From: Camelimonas fluminis
Lineage (GTDB): Bacteria; Pseudomonadota; Alphaproteobacteria; Rhizobiales; Beijerinckiaceae
Assembly (NCBI RefSeq): GCF_014656355.1
Contig: NZ_BNCG01000018.1
Coordinates: forward strand, 1-61,674
Reading direction: 5' to 3'
DNA length: 61,674 nt
The notes under the pieces: generated by a model
The model's database searches: none
Seen by the model: the letters and a program-made list of their open reading frames with translations, nothing else
What the model was told of the DNA's origin: nothing
Program-made: the position numbers and the translations under genes
Shown: positions 15,782 through 25,377 of the stretch, piece by piece
Layout: every line of letters starts with the position of its first letter
How positions within the stretch are numbered: the stretch's first letter is position 1

Positions 15782-18139
15782 TCAACCGGCGCCATCATGA
15801 AAAAAAGCGTAAACTGTCCGCGCCGTGGCGGCATTGACTCCTGGCGTGCGCGCCAGATCGTCGAGCGAGGCCGCAGCGACCGCCTTGGCCGTGCCGAAAT
15901 GCAGCAACAGGGCGCGTTTACGGGCCGGACCAACGCCGGGAATTTCATCGAGCGGGCTGCGCACCAGGTCCTTCTTGCGCCGGGCGCGGTGCGTGCCGAT
16001 GGCGAAACGGTGCGCCTCATCGCGCATGCGCTGGACAAAATACAGCGCCGGATCGCGCGGCGGCAGGCGGAACGGCGCCCGGCCCTCCATGAAAAACGTC
16101 TCACGGCCGGCCTCACGGTCCATGCCCTTGGCGATCGCCACCAGCGCCACGTCGGTCACGCCCAGCTCGGCGAACACCGCCTTCGCCGCCTCATGCTGGC
16201 CGCGCCCGCCGTCAACCAGCACCAGATCGGGCCAGGCCGGCACGGCGCTGGCGTCTGCCTCCTCCTCCGCCGCATCCTCCAGCATCGCCCCGATCGCCTG
16301 CGGCGCGTCAGCCGGTGGGCCGGCGACCCGCGCCGGATCCGTCGCGCCCGCTTCCTGACGCGGCTCCTCCTTCATCAGGCGCGCGAAACGGCGGCGCAGC
16401 ATCTCCTTCATCATGCCGTAGTCATCGCCCGGTTTCAGATCTTCCGAGCGCATGTTGAAGGTGCGGTAATGCGTTTTGGCGAAGCCGCCGACGCCAGCGA
16501 CGATCATGCCGCCGACGGCGTTGGTCCCCATGATGTGCGAGTTGTCGTAAACCTCGATGCGACGCGGCGGACGCGGCAGGCCGAAGGCGGCGGCCAGCGC
16601 TTCCATCAACTTCTGTTGCGAGGCGGTTTCGGACAGGCGCCGCGACAGGGCTTCATGCGCGTTGCGGGCGGCGTGATCCGCCAGATCACGCTTCTCGCCG
16701 CGACGGGGCGTCGCCAGCTCCACCGCCCGGCCGGTTTTGGCGCTGAGCGCATCCGCGAGCAGGACGCGCTCATCGGGTTCGACGGACGTCAGGATCAGGC
16801 GGGGACACGGGCGGTCGTCATAAAACTGGGCGATGAATGATTCCAGCACCTCGCCGGGGCTCATGGAGCGGTCGGCGCGAGGGAAATAGGCGACGTTGCC
16901 CCAGTTCTGGCCATTGCGGAAAAAAAACGCCTGGATGCAGAACTGGCCGGCCTGCTCGGCGATGCCGAACACGTCAGCCTCCTCCACCGAACGTGGATTG
17001 ACCTCCTGGGACGACTGGATCGCCGACAGGGCGGCGAGACGGTCGCGATAGCGCGCCGCCTTCTCGAATTCCAGATTGTCCGACGCCGCCTGCATGTCCT
17101 GCGCCATGCGTTCGCGCACCATGGTGCTGCGGCCGGAGAGGAAGGCCCGCGCCTCCGCCACCAGCGCGTCATAGTCCTGTTGCGGAATTTCGTTGGTGCA
17201 GGGGCCGGAGCATCGCTTGATCTGGAACAGCAGGCAGGGGCGCGTGCGGTTCTCAAAATAGCTGTCCGAGCATGAGCGCAGCAAAAAGGCGCGCTCCAGC
17301 GCGTCAAGGGTGCGGGTCACCGCGCCAGCATTGGCGAACGGCCCGTAGTAATCGCCAGGACGGTTGCGGGCGCCGCGATGCTTCAGAATCTGCGGGGCGC
17401 GGTGATCGCGGGTCAGCAGGATGTAAGGGAAGGATTTGTCATCCCGCAGCAGCACGTTGTAGCGCGGCCGCAACTGCTTGATGAGGTTGGCCTCCAGCAG
17501 CAGCGCCTCGGTCTCGGTGCGGGTGGTGACAAACTCCATGGTGGCGGTGGCGGCGATCATCCGCGCCGTGCGGGCGCCGCCGTGGCCAACGCCGCGGGTA
17601 TAGTTGGCGACGCGGTTCTTCAGATTGCGCGCCTTGCCGACGTAGAGCACCTCGCCGTTGGCGTCGATCATCCGGTAGACGCCCGGCGAGCCCGGCAGGG
17701 TGCGCCAGAATTTGCGGATGACTTCCGCGCCCGCCGCAAGATTGCCGCCAGACGACATGGCGGAGGCGTCGGCGCCGAAATCCAGCTCAACGCCAGAACC
17801 GCCCTCGGCGAATCCGGCGGCTTCATCCCCCCCGGAATCCGCCTCCAGGGCTTCGCCCGGCTGTTCGCCGGCCCCGTCTCCGGCCCCTTGGCCTGACGTT
17901 TGGCCCGACTCACCAGGCAGAGGATAGCTGGCATCCGGCGACGCCGCCCCGGAAACGGCTCGCCCAGGCCCGGCCTCCTGCAGGGCCCTGTCGTCTTCCT
18001 GGACCCTGTCGTCTTCCTGGGCCTTGCCGTCCTCCTGAAGCCGGTCTTCCTTCTGGGCCCCGTCCGCCATTCGCTCCGCGTCAGGCGGCTGGCCAGCGCT
18101 GGCAGACGTAACACTGGAGTTTCTGGGGCGCGAAATCAT
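15782..18139 (-). CDS. uvrC: Excinuclease ABC subunit C with a long acidic N-terminal extension
   Basis: UvrC makes both incisions in nucleotide excision repair. The GIY-YIG domain starts at [30 protein letters not shown]. The Cys cluster region ([15 protein letters not shown]), UVR motif ([18 protein letters not shown]), UvrC homology region and C-terminal HhH ([16 protein letters not shown] ... [16 protein letters not shown]) all follow. Before the GIY-YIG domain lies an unusual ~135-residue extension, rich in Gln/Glu/Asp and then Gly/Ala, encoded partly by an 18-bp tandem repeat (17986-18057). I mark the outer ATG at 18139; an ATG at 18070 with GGAGCGA before it is the better-supported start and still leaves a long extension. 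Confidence 0.93.
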   Translation of the reverse strand: MISRPRNSSVTSASAGQPPDAERMADGAQKEDRLQEDGKAQEDDRVQEDDRALQEAGPGRAVSGAASPDASYPLPGESGQTSGQGAGDGAGEQPGEALEADSGGDEAAGFAEGGSGVELDFGADASAMSSGGNLAAGAEVIRKFWRTLPGSPGVYRMIDANGEVLYVGKARNLKNRVANYTRGVGHGGARTARMIAATATMEFVTTRTETEALLLEANLIKQLRPRYNVLLRDDKSFPYILLTRDHRAPQILKHRGARNRPGDYYGPFANAGAVTRTLDALERAFLLRSCSDSYFENRTRPCLLFQIKRCSGPCTNEIPQQDYDALVAEARAFLSGRSTMVRERMAQDMQAASDNLEFEKAARYRDRLAALSAIQSSQEVNPRSVEEADVFGIAEQAGQFCIQAFFFRNGQNWGNVAYFPRADRSMSPGEVLESFIAQFYDDRPCPRLILTSVEPDERVLLADALSAKTGRAVELATPRRGEKRDLADHAARNAHEALSRRLSETASQQKLMEALAAAFGLPRPPRRIEVYDNSHIMGTNAVGGMIVAGVGGFAKTHYRTFNMRSEDLKPGDDYGMMKEMLRRRFARLMKEEPRQEAGATDPARVAGPPADAPQAIGAMLEDAAEEEADASAVPAWPDLVLVDGGRGQHEAAKAVFAELGVTDVALVAIAKGMDREAGRETFFMEGRAPFRLPPRDPALYFVQRMRDEAHRFAIGTHRARRKKDLVRSPLDEIPGVGPARKRALLLHFGTAKAVAAASLDDLARTPGVNAATARTVYAFFHDGAG
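17986..18057 (-). repeat. 18-bp tandem repeat inside uvrC
   Basis: Units 17986-18003 and 18004-18021 differ at one base; 18022-18039 and 18040-18057 are decayed copies. Each codes for six residues of the type QEDDRV. Because 18 is a multiple of three, copy-number change would keep the frame. Confidence 0.8.
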
Positions 18140-18652
18140 GCTCCATGATCTAATCGCCTGGCGGCCATTTCGCAAAGGTTACGGAGCGTGGCGCCCTTGC
18201 GACAGCCACCGGTCATGACGCGACGACGCCTTCGACGCATGACCAGCGCATAAAAAACCGGGGACTTATCTAACTATCTGATTTTCATATAATTAACAGA
18301 AAATTCCTACGCGCGTTTCATGCTCGGACACGCATGCCCCGCCCCCTGCGGGGTGGAGGGCCAAGAGGCCGCCGGACGCCCGTCGCCAGGCGTTTTCGGC
18401 CCGGATCGCCCCCCTTTTCCCGCCGTCCTGCGCCCTGCGCAGCCCGCCATGGCGAAAATCACAACGGGAATCGTATTGTTCCCGTGCGACAGCGCTGCTA
18501 ATAGCCGCGCCATCAAGAACAGCGTCCGTTTCCGTTACGGCTGCGCGCAACCGCGCGGAGCTGGCGTCGTTCATATCCGGCCTGCCATGGGCCTTCCGGT
18601 CGCCCGTCGCCGCCAGCGCAGGCCCGATCACACGAACAGAATGGCCGTCAGG
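18140..18652. other. Divergent intergenic region uvrC / prs
   Basis: About 510 bases. The prs frame stays open upstream to 18320, but that part has no family similarity. An AT-rich patch at 18261-18300 (TTATCTAACTATCTGATTTT) stands out from its GC-rich surroundings and is the best place for a promoter. No RNA gene seen. Confidence 0.5.
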
Positions 18653-19597
18653 ATGAAACCCTCCATCAAGCTCGTCGCCGGCAACTCCAACCGGCAGCTC
18701 GCCGAAGCCATCGCCAGTTATCTGGAATCGCCGCTGGCGGTTTGCCAGGTCAAGCGCTTCGCCGACATGGAAGTGTTCGTGGAAATTCAGGAGAACGTGC
18801 GCGGCGAGGACGTGTTCGTCATCCAGTCCACCTCCTATCCGGCCAACGATCACCTGATGGAGCTGCTGATCATCATTGACGCCCTGCGCCGCTCCTCGGC
18901 GCGCCGCGTCACGGCCGTGCTGCCCTATTTCGGCTACGCCCGTCAGGACCGCAAACCCGGTCCGCGCACGCCGATCTCCTCCAAGCTGGTGGCCAACCTC
19001 ATCACCCGCGCCGGCGCCGACCGCGTGCTGACGCTGGACCTGCACGCCGGCCAGATTCAGGGCTTCTTCGACATTCCCACCGACAACCTCTACGCCGCCC
19101 CGGTCATGGTGCGCGACATCAAGGAACGGTTCGCCGGCGAGGAAGTCATGGTGGTGTCGCCGGACGTGGGCGGCGTGGTGCGCGCCCGCGCCCTGGCCAA
19201 ACGCATCGACGCCCAGCTCGCCATCGTCGACAAGCGCCGGGAGCGCCCCGGCGAGAGCGAGGTGATGAACATCATCGGCGACGTCAAGGGCCGCTCCTGC
19301 ATCCTCATCGACGATATCGTTGATTCCGGCGGCACCCTGTGCAACGCCGCCGAGGCGCTGCTGAAGCAGGGAGCCAAGGAAGTCACCGCCTATTGCACCC
19401 ACGGCGTGCTCTCCGGCGGCGCCGTGGCCCGCATCGCCTCGTCGCGCCTGAAGGAAATGGTCATCACCGATTCCATCCAGCCGACGGAAGCCGTGCGCGT
19501 GGCGCAGAATTTCCGCGTGCTGTCGATCGCGCCGCTGATCGGCGAAGCCATCGGCCGCACCGCCTCCGAGTCGAGCGTCTCCAGCCTGTTCGACTGA
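18653..19597 (+). CDS. prs: Ribose-phosphate pyrophosphokinase
   Basis: Prs makes PRPP from ribose-5-phosphate and ATP, the feedstock for nucleotides, His, Trp and NAD. The 314-residue product is nearly canonical: [65 protein letters not shown], the ligand loop [22 protein letters not shown] and the PRPP motif [14 protein letters not shown]. Start at the ATG at 18653 (MKPSIK...) or the in-frame ATG at 18641; neither has an ideal Shine-Dalgarno. A strong terminator-like hairpin follows. Confidence 0.95.
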   Translation: MKPSIKLVAGNSNRQLAEAIASYLESPLAVCQVKRFADMEVFVEIQENVRGEDVFVIQSTSYPANDHLMELLIIIDALRRSSARRVTAVLPYFGYARQDRKPGPRTPISSKLVANLITRAGADRVLTLDLHAGQIQGFFDIPTDNLYAAPVMVRDIKERFAGEEVMVVSPDVGGVVRARALAKRIDAQLAIVDKRRERPGESEVMNIIGDVKGRSCILIDDIVDSGGTLCNAAEALLKQGAKEVTAYCTHGVLSGGAVARIASSRLKEMVITDSIQPTEAVRVAQNFRVLSIAPLIGEAIGRTASESSVSSLFD

Positions 19598-19613
19598 ACA
19601 TCCGCGCATTATT

Positions 19614-19655
19614 GCGAAAGGCCTGGAACTGGCGCCCCGGTTCCAGGCCTTTCGC
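19614..19655 (+). terminator. 16-bp-stem hairpin after prs
   Basis: Bases 19614-19629 and 19640-19655 are perfectly complementary (16 bp, 10-base loop, core GGCCTGGAAC/GTTCCAGGCC). It begins 17 bases after the prs stop. The T content after the stem is low, but stem strength and place support a terminator. Confidence 0.7.
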
Positions 19656-19792
19656 GTTATGGAGCGTTTCCGGCCGGAATCGTCTGGTCGATCAGAGTTC
19701 GCTCAAAGCAAAAGAAACTGGAGTGGCTTCCGATCCATATCGACCGGACGTCGCTCCAGGGTCCGCGATCTGGTTTTTCGGGGAGAGACAGC

Positions 19793-20503
19793 ATGCTGAA
19801 CAATGACCGCGCGCTGGTGCTGCTGTCCGGCGGGCAGGATTCCTCCACATGCCTTGCCTGGGCCCTGGCGCGTTTCGCCGAAGTGGAAACCATCGGTTTC
19901 GATTATGGCCAGCGCCATGCGGTCGAGCTGGACTGCCGCGACGCCATCCGCGCCGGCATGGCCGCGCCCTCCGGCGCGCTGACAGGTCGTCTCGGCGACG
20001 ACCACATGCTGAAGCTTGAGGCGCTGGGCGCGATTTCAGACACCGCGATGACCCGCGACATCGCCATCGTCGCCAGCGAAAACGGCTTGCCCAACACCTT
20101 CGTGCCCGGGCGCAACCTGCTGTTCGTCACTTTCGCCGCCGCCGTAGCCTACCGGCGCGGTTGCCGCCACATCGTCCTTGGCGTCTGCGAAACCGATTAT
20201 TCCGGCTACCCCGACTGCCGCGACGACGCCATCAAGGCCATGCAGGTGGCGCTGAACATCGGCATGGAGGCGCGTTTCGTGCTGCACACGCCGCTGATGT
20301 GGCGCGACAAGGCCGCCACTTTCGCCCTGGCGGAAGATCTGGGCGGCGCGCCGCTGCTCGATCTGATCGTTGAGCACAGCCACACCTGTTATGTGGGCGA
20401 CCGCAGCCGGCGCCACGCCTGGGGTTACGGCTGCGGCGAATGTCCCGCCTGCCAGTTGCGGGCCGATGGCTGGCGCCGGTTCATGAGCGCCCGCAACGCC
20501 TGA
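19793..20503 (+). CDS. queC: 7-cyano-7-deazaguanine synthase
   Basis: QueC turns 7-carboxy-7-deazaguanine into preQ0 using ammonia and ATP, on the path to queuosine in tRNA. The 236-residue product has the PP-loop motif [16 protein letters not shown] (10-25), the IGFDYGQRH motif, [10 protein letters not shown], and the zinc-binding end [26 protein letters not shown] precedes the ATG. I looked for a preQ1 riboswitch in the 130 bases upstream and saw none. No other queuosine genes are in the window. Confidence 0.95.
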   Translation: MLNNDRALVLLSGGQDSSTCLAWALARFAEVETIGFDYGQRHAVELDCRDAIRAGMAAPSGALTGRLGDDHMLKLEALGAISDTAMTRDIAIVASENGLPNTFVPGRNLLFVTFAAAVAYRRGCRHIVLGVCETDYSGYPDCRDDAIKAMQVALNIGMEARFVLHTPLMWRDKAATFALAEDLGGAPLLDLIVEHSHTCYVGDRSRRHAWGYGCGECPACQLRADGWRRFMSARNA

Positions 20504-20697
20504 AGCCGGCGCGATCTCCCCTGCTCCCCATGTTGTGACCCGCCGCGACGCCGCGACGCCGGGCGCTATCACCGCCCCCTGCGTTGTTCCCACAACCTGC
20601 GCCCCGCATGGACGCCATGACGCCACAAGTTCATGCTGGAATTTATTCCGTTCGCGTGACCCGGCGCCGGAACATCAACAACCGTGGGAGACGACGC

Positions 20698-21276
20698 ATG
20701 CAAGGCCTGAATTTATTCGCCACCGCCATCGGCGCGATCATTGCCGCCGCCGCGCCGCCAGCCATGGCGCTGGCGGCCGGGACGACCGACCGCAAGCCGG
20801 AGGCCACGGCCATCTTCGTCGATGGCAAGGGCGCCAAAACCGGCGAAGCGCAATTGTTCGAAACCCCATCTGGCGTGCTGATCCATGTGGAGGTGAAAGG
20901 TTTGCCCGCCGGCAAATGGGTGGCCTTCCACGCCCATGAGCACGCCGCCTGCAGCCCGGGCGACGGCCACAAGGCGGCTGGCGGGCACTTCAATCCCACC
21001 AGCGCCAAACATGGCTATTTCGCCGAAGGCGGACCGCACGCCGGCGACATGCCGAACCAGCGCGTTGACTCCGACGGCGTGCTGCGCGCCGAGGTCTTCG
21101 CGCCCATGCTCTCGCTCGGCGGCGCGGGTCGGGCCTCCTCCAACGTGAGCGGCCGCACCCTGATGATTCACGCCAGGCCGGACGATTACGCCAGTCAGCC
21201 AGCGGGCGACGCCGGCGACCGCATCGCCTGCGCCCCCATCGTGCGCGCCGGCGCCGAAGGCAAAGGCGGCCACTGA
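20698..21276 (+). CDS. sodC: Periplasmic Cu,Zn superoxide dismutase
   Basis: SodC dismutates superoxide in the periplasm. The 192-residue precursor has a signal peptide (about residues 1-27, ending near AMALAA). Metal ligands are visible: the FHAHE pair for copper, GGHFNP, the GPHAGDMPN loop with His and Asp for zinc, and LMIHARPDDY near the end. Disulfide cysteines are present in HAACSPGDG and RIACAPI. An open frame extends upstream to 20584, but GGGAG nine bases before the ATG at 20698 and the signal peptide fix the start. The C-terminus (GAEGKGGH) is short and polar. Confidence 0.92.
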   Translation: MQGLNLFATAIGAIIAAAAPPAMALAAGTTDRKPEATAIFVDGKGAKTGEAQLFETPSGVLIHVEVKGLPAGKWVAFHAHEHAACSPGDGHKAAGGHFNPTSAKHGYFAEGGPHAGDMPNQRVDSDGVLRAEVFAPMLSLGGAGRASSNVSGRTLMIHARPDDYASQPAGDAGDRIACAPIVRAGAEGKGGH

Positions 21277-21437
21277 CGAACGCTGACAGCGGCCTGAACG
21301 CCGTGGCGGGCTTTTTCTCCCGCCACGGCTCTCCAGCCGCCGCAACGCCGGACCGGCGGCAACTGACCGCTTGCCTTGTCGCGCCCGCCAGTGGGGTTGA
21401 TACTGCGCGCAACCACAAGCACGCAGGAGGAAAACCC

Positions 21438-22307
21438 ATGACCGACGCCACGCGTCCGGACGAGATTTTGCTGGTCGATGCGCCGGCGCCGAAGGTGCGG
21501 CGGCTGACACTGAACCGCCCGCACAAGCGCAACGCCCTGAGCAACCAGTTGCGCGCCGCCATTCTGGAGGCGCTGGAGGCGGCGGATCGTGACCCGGACG
21601 TGCACGTCGTCATCCTGCGCGGCGCCGGCCCATGTTTCAGTTCGGGCTACGATCTGTCCGCCGAAAATGCGACCGGCCAGCCGTTCCACACCGCTGGCGG
21701 CCCCGGTCAGTGGCCGCGCCATGTGGTTGAGGGCTGGACGCGCATCTGGGATCTGCAAAAGCCGGTGATCGCCCAGGTGCACGGCTACTGCCTGGCCGGG
21801 GGCAGCGAACTCGCCGCCTGCTGCGACCTGGTTTATGTGGCGGACGACGCCCAGATCGGCTACCCGCCAACGCGGCTGATGAGCCCGCCCGACAACCAGT
21901 TCCATCCCTGGCTGGTCGGCATGCGCCGCGCCATGGAAATGTACCTGACCGGCGATTCCATTTCCGGCGTCGAAGCGGCCCGCGAGGGCTTCGCCAACCG
22001 GGCGTGGCCGGCGGACGAGCTGGATGCGCGCGTGCTGGAGATGGCGCAGCGGGTGGCCCTGACGCCGCCGGAGCTGCAGCAGATCAACAAGCGGGCCGTG
22101 CATCGCGCCATGGAACATATGGGGCTGCGCGCCGGCATTCGCGCTGGAACCGAGTTGCAGGCGCTGGCCATGACCACAGAAGCCAGCCGCGCCTATTTCA
22201 GCCGCTTCCGCCGCGACGGCTCCAGCGTCGCGCAGTTGCTGAGCGAACGCGACGCCGCCTTTGGCGACTACCGCACGCAGGCGGACGGACCGGACGAGCC
22301 AGCCTGA
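21438..22307 (+). CDS. Crotonase-superfamily protein (enoyl-CoA hydratase-like), one catalytic Glu replaced
   Basis: A 289-residue crotonase-fold protein with AGGAGG just before the ATG at 21438. The oxyanion-hole parts are present (CFSSGYDLSAEN; VHGYCLAGGSELAACCDLV). The first hydratase glutamate is kept in GGSELA. The second, in the usual FGLPEV/I motif, is not: the segment reads QIGYPPTRLMSPPDN, with Pro/Thr instead of Glu. The C-terminal part (after about 200) is extended and helical. Simple hydration of enoyl-CoA is therefore doubtful; a different CoA-ester reaction is likely. No pathway neighbours help. Confidence 0.8.
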   Translation: MTDATRPDEILLVDAPAPKVRRLTLNRPHKRNALSNQLRAAILEALEAADRDPDVHVVILRGAGPCFSSGYDLSAENATGQPFHTAGGPGQWPRHVVEGWTRIWDLQKPVIAQVHGYCLAGGSELAACCDLVYVADDAQIGYPPTRLMSPPDNQFHPWLVGMRRAMEMYLTGDSISGVEAAREGFANRAWPADELDARVLEMAQRVALTPPELQQINKRAVHRAMEHMGLRAGIRAGTELQALAMTTEASRAYFSRFRRDGSSVAQLLSERDAAFGDYRTQADGPDEPA

Positions 22308-22442
22308 CCCTGGGAGCGCAGCCCTGCATCCGGAGACGCCGACGGGTGAACCAAAGCTGGCGTCCCGAGCCTTGTCGTATTGCGCCCCAGCCGCTATAAG
22401 GCCCCTGCCCGTCAGACACCCTTGGAGGCGCGGGCAAGCGCA

Positions 22443-22460
22443 AGCCGCCGCGAGGCGGCT
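22443..22460 (+). promoter_or_regulatory. GNRA-loop hairpin in the rplY leader
   Basis: AGCCGCC (22443-22449) and GGCGGCT (22454-22460) close a GCGA tetraloop, 26 bases before the rplY start. A stable tetraloop hairpin directly before a ribosomal-protein gene is a candidate for autogenous control, but it could also be the end of an upstream transcript. Confidence 0.4.
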
Positions 22461-22486
22461 ATTTGCATTACTGTAAGGATACCTCA

Positions 22487-23095
22487 ATGACCGCCGTCAA
22501 GCAGATCAATGCCGAGGCGCGGACCCGGGTCGGCAAGGGGGCCGCTCGTGAACTGCGTCGTCAGGGCCGTTCGCCCGCCGTCATCTATGGCGCTGGCCAG
22601 GACCCGCTGCCGATCTCCATCGAGTACGCGCCGCTGCGCATGGCGATTTTCGCCGGCGGCTTCATGACCACCATCTTCGAGATCACCGTCGGCTCGAAGA
22701 AGGAGCGCGTGATTCCGCGTGACTACCAGCTCGACCCGGTGCGCGACACCCCGCTGCACGTCGACTTCCTGCGCGTGACCCGCGACGCCACCATCGACGT
22801 GGACGTTCCGGTCCACTTCATCAACCAGGAAGCTTCGCCCGGTCTGAAGGCTGGCGGCACGCTGAACATCGTGCGCCACCACGTCAGCCTGTCCGTCCGC
22901 GCCGACGCTATTCCGGACGCCATCGAGATCGACGTCACCGGCATGAATGTTGGCGACACGGTTCATATCTCCGCCGTCAAGCTGCCGGCCGGCGCCGAGC
23001 CGAGCATCCATGACCGCGACTTCACCATCGCCAGCATCGTGGCTCCGACCGTGAGCCAGGAGCCGGCCGCTGAAGAAGCTGCTCCGGAAGCCTGA
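22487..23095 (+). CDS. rplY: 50S ribosomal protein L25 (long, Ctc type)
   Basis: L25 binds 5S rRNA in the large ribosomal subunit. The 202-residue product has the N-terminal L25 domain (INAEARTRVGKGAARELRRQGRSPAVIYG) and the C-terminal Ctc/TL5 beta domain (DVPVHFINQEASPGLKAGGTLNIVRH), and ends in an Ala/Glu-rich tail. The ATG at 22487 follows AAGGATACCTC. Codon choice looks strongly biased, as for an abundant protein. Followed by a good terminator and then pth, the usual order. Confidence 0.96.
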   Translation: MTAVKQINAEARTRVGKGAARELRRQGRSPAVIYGAGQDPLPISIEYAPLRMAIFAGGFMTTIFEITVGSKKERVIPRDYQLDPVRDTPLHVDFLRVTRDATIDVDVPVHFINQEASPGLKAGGTLNIVRHHVSLSVRADAIPDAIEIDVTGMNVGDTVHISAVKLPAGAEPSIHDRDFTIASIVAPTVSQEPAAEEAAPEA

Positions 23096-23105
23096 TCCAG
23101 GCGGC

Positions 23106-23125
23106 GCGCCCGCAACAGCGGGCGC
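23106..23125 (+). terminator. First hairpin after rplY
   Basis: GCGCCCGC (23106-23113) pairs with GCGGGCGC (23118-23125) around AACA, 11 bases after the rplY stop. No T-run. Confidence 0.45.
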
Positions 23126-23137
23126 CACGGGATATCC

Positions 23138-23166
23138 GGCGGGAGCGGCGACGCCCCCGCCTTTTT
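23138..23166 (+). terminator. Rho-independent terminator of rplY
   Basis: GGCGGG (23138-23143) pairs with CCCGCC (23156-23161), an inner GCG/CGC stem encloses a GCGA loop, and TTTTT (23162-23166) follows directly. Confidence 0.85.
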
Positions 23167-23296
23167 CATGACCGGAACCGGACAGGCGCAGGCTGAAACA
23201 CAAGGTCAGCGCGCGCCCTGCCCGCTCCCACTCCATGGCCGGCAGGCGGGCGCTCCGTCATATCCGGTCCTGTCCGGACAATGAAAGGCGCCGCGC

Positions 23297-23872
23297 ATGC
23301 TGCTGTTCGTCGGTCTTGGCAACCCCGGCCCCAAATATGCCGGCAACCGCCACAACATCGGCTTCATGGCCGTTGATGAGATCGCCCGCCGGCATCGCGC
23401 CGCGCCGTGGCGCAGCAAATTCCAGGCCCAGGCCTCGGAGGCGACCATCGGCGGCGAGCGGGTCGTGCTGCTGAAGCCACAGACTTACATGAACGAATCC
23501 GGCCGCTCGGTGGCCGAGGCGGCGCGGTTCTACAAAATCGCCATCGGCGACATCGTCGTGTTTCACGATGAGCTGGACCTGGCGCCTGGCAAATTGCGGG
23601 TGAAGACGGGCGGCGGCAACGCCGGCCACAATGGCCTGCGCTCGATCACCGCGCTGGTCGGCAACGATTATCGCCGCGTGCGCCTCGGCATCGGCCACCC
23701 GGGACACAAGGACGCGGTGCACGCCTTCGTGCTCAACGATTTCGCCAGATCCGAGCACGAATGGGTGTCGCAGTTGTGCGACGCGGTCGCGGACGCCGCG
23801 CCGCAGCTGGCCAGCGGCGAGGACGCAAGCTTCGCCAACAAGGTGCATCTTGCCTGTCAGACCTCGGCCTGA
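23297..23872 (+). CDS. pth: Peptidyl-tRNA hydrolase
   Basis: Pth frees stalled peptidyl-tRNAs by cutting the ester bond. The 191-residue product has the complete signature: [21 protein letters not shown] with catalytic His19, [42 protein letters not shown] and [12 protein letters not shown]. In many alphaproteobacteria rplY-pth is followed by ychF. Here it is followed by palindromic elements and an unrelated leftward transporter gene, while ychF lies 28 kb away on the other strand. Confidence 0.96.
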   Translation: MLLFVGLGNPGPKYAGNRHNIGFMAVDEIARRHRAAPWRSKFQAQASEATIGGERVVLLKPQTYMNESGRSVAEAARFYKIAIGDIVVFHDELDLAPGKLRVKTGGGNAGHNGLRSITALVGNDYRRVRLGIGHPGHKDAVHAFVLNDFARSEHEWVSQLCDAVADAAPQLASGEDASFANKVHLACQTSA

Positions 23873-23919
23873 CAGGCCCTCGCCCGCACGGGCGCCAATG
23901 CCGGAAGCGCGCCGCCAGG

Positions 23920-23963
23920 GCATTCCCGGGAAAAGCGGAGCCCGCTTTTCCTGAAGAAAATGC
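23920..23963. repeat. 44-bp palindromic element (copy A)
   Basis: A 44-base element bounded by GCATT and AAATGC. Its core GGAAAAGCGG/CCGCTTTTCC (23929-23938 and 23942-23951) is a perfect hairpin. A 44-base relative in opposite orientation lies at 53310-53353 (shared blocks GCGGAGCC, TCCTGAA, AAATGC). It resembles dispersed intergenic palindromes known from Hyphomicrobiales and may serve as the pth terminator. Confidence 0.65.
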
Positions 23964-23982
23964 CTGAACGCAAAACCGGCAA

Positions 23983-24018
23983 AGCATTTCCGGCGAGCCT
24001 GATGTCACCGGAAATGCT
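23983..24018. repeat. Second palindromic element with 11-bp arms
   Basis: AGCATTTCCGG (23983-23993) and CCGGAAATGCT (24008-24018) are perfect reverse complements with a 14-base loop. It lies six bases after the leftward gene's stop (24024) and is followed on that strand by TTTGCC, so it probably ends that transcript. The AGCATTTCCG...CGGAAATGCT form resembles a common dispersed repeat of this order. Confidence 0.65.
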
Positions 24019-24023
24019 CTGGC

Positions 24024-25265
24024 TTACTTCATGGCTCCGCTCAGCACCGGACCAAAATTCTCCCAACGGTCGCCGGAGAACTTCATCATGCGCTCCTGCT
24101 CGATGGGGTAGAAATCCGTCGGGCTGGTGTTGATGGCGATGCCCGCCTGCAGCATGCCAGGATCGAAGTTCTTCAGATTGGCGGCCTGCTTCATGATGTT
24201 CTCACGCGTCAGGTCGTCGCCAGCCTGTTTCAGCGCCTGCACCAGGGTGCGGGCGACATTGTAGCCGTAGACATAATTCGACTGGGTCTTGTCGACGCCT
24301 GGCAGATATTTGTCGATGAAGGCGTTCCACTCCTTCACGCCGGGGTCGTCCTTCAGGCCTGGGTCAGTCGGGTCCTTGACGTAGTTCACGCTCATGATGC
24401 CCTGAGCGTTCTGGAAACCGGCCGGTTTGATGACGGCGCCGACGGAACTGGAGACGTTCACCAGCAGATGCACCGGCTTCCAGCCGATTTCACTGGCCTT
24501 GCGGATCGCCTGGGCGGCGAATTTCGGCGTGGTGATATTGACGAACAGATCCGCGCCGCTGGATCGCAGCTTCAGGATCTCCGCGTCCACCGTGGGCGCG
24601 GCCAGTTCGTAGGACACCTCCGAAACGATCATCGACTTGGCCTTGTCGCCAAGACCGTCCTTCAGACCCTGGAGATAGTCGCGGCCGAAGTCGTCGTGCT
24701 GGTAGAGAACGCCAATTTTCGCATTGGGATGATTGTCGAGAATATAGCGGGCGTAGATGCGCCCCTCGCCCTGATAGGTGGGCTGCCAGCCAATGGTCCA
24801 GGGATTGTTCTGGTAGTCGCCCCATTTGGTGGCGCCGGTGGCCAGAAACAGGTGCGGCACGCCCTTCTGGTTCAGATACTTCTGGATCGCCGTATTGGAC
24901 GGGGTGCCGAGCGGATTGAACACCAGCAGCACATTGTCCTGCTCCACCAGCTTTCGCACCTGCTCCACCGCCTTGGGCGGACTGTAGGCGTCATCATAAG
25001 AGATGAAGGTGATCTTGCGGCCATTGACGCCGCCTTCCTCATTGATCTTGCGGAAATACGCCGCCTCTGTCGTTCCGATGCTGCCATAGGCCGAGGCGGG
25101 CCCACTATAAGGCATGATGTTGCCGATCCTGATCTCGGTATCGGTCACGCCGGGCCCATATTTTTTTTGCGCGGCGGCCGGCGACGCCTGTAACGCAAAT
25201 CCTGACAGCGCCGCCGCGGCCGCAACAACGGCTACGCCGGCGCCCTTCAAGGTCGCTCTGATCAT
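24024..25265 (-). CDS. Periplasmic binding protein of a branched-chain amino-acid-type ABC transporter (1 of 3)
   Basis: A 413-residue type I periplasmic binding protein (Peripla_BP_6, LivJ-like). A Sec signal peptide (residues 1-32, ending PAAAQ) leads into GPGVTDTEIRIGNIMPYSGPASAYG. The family hinge and ligand segments follow (ITFISYDDAYSPPKAVEQVRKLVEQD, NPLGTPSNTAIQKYLNQKGVPHLF). The start is the ATG at 25265, seven bases after GGAG; a GTG at 25277 is less likely. Similar in length and motifs to the genes at 25432 and 27139. It lies after a Liv-type transporter on the same strand and presumably feeds it, but ligands may be other amides or aromatic acids. Confidence 0.88.
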   Translation of the reverse strand: MIRATLKGAGVAVVAAAAALSGFALQASPAAAQKKYGPGVTDTEIRIGNIMPYSGPASAYGSIGTTEAAYFRKINEEGGVNGRKITFISYDDAYSPPKAVEQVRKLVEQDNVLLVFNPLGTPSNTAIQKYLNQKGVPHLFLATGATKWGDYQNNPWTIGWQPTYQGEGRIYARYILDNHPNAKIGVLYQHDDFGRDYLQGLKDGLGDKAKSMIVSEVSYELAAPTVDAEILKLRSSGADLFVNITTPKFAAQAIRKASEIGWKPVHLLVNVSSSVGAVIKPAGFQNAQGIMSVNYVKDPTDPGLKDDPGVKEWNAFIDKYLPGVDKTQSNYVYGYNVARTLVQALKQAGDDLTRENIMKQAANLKNFDPGMLQAGIAINTSPTDFYPIEQERMMKFSGDRWENFGPVLSGAMK

Positions 25266-25377
25266 CACATGCTCCACATCTGGAAAGAAGAATGCGCGCT
25301 CTCATTGGCTCCGGCGCGTCCTGTTTCATTCTGTTACAGGTGTGACTATTTGCAATGCCTTCACCCGGGCGCGACAA

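Noticed and set aside
17986-18057. CRISPR-like repeats
   Set aside because: The units are contiguous, lack spacers and lie inside the uvrC reading frame.
18261-18300. Further BioR-like box (TTATCTAACTATC)
   Set aside because: Only the first half matches; the second half has no symmetry.
19656-19792. PreQ1 riboswitch before queC
   Set aside because: I could not find the short stem plus A-rich tail that defines the class; the region looks like a plain leader.
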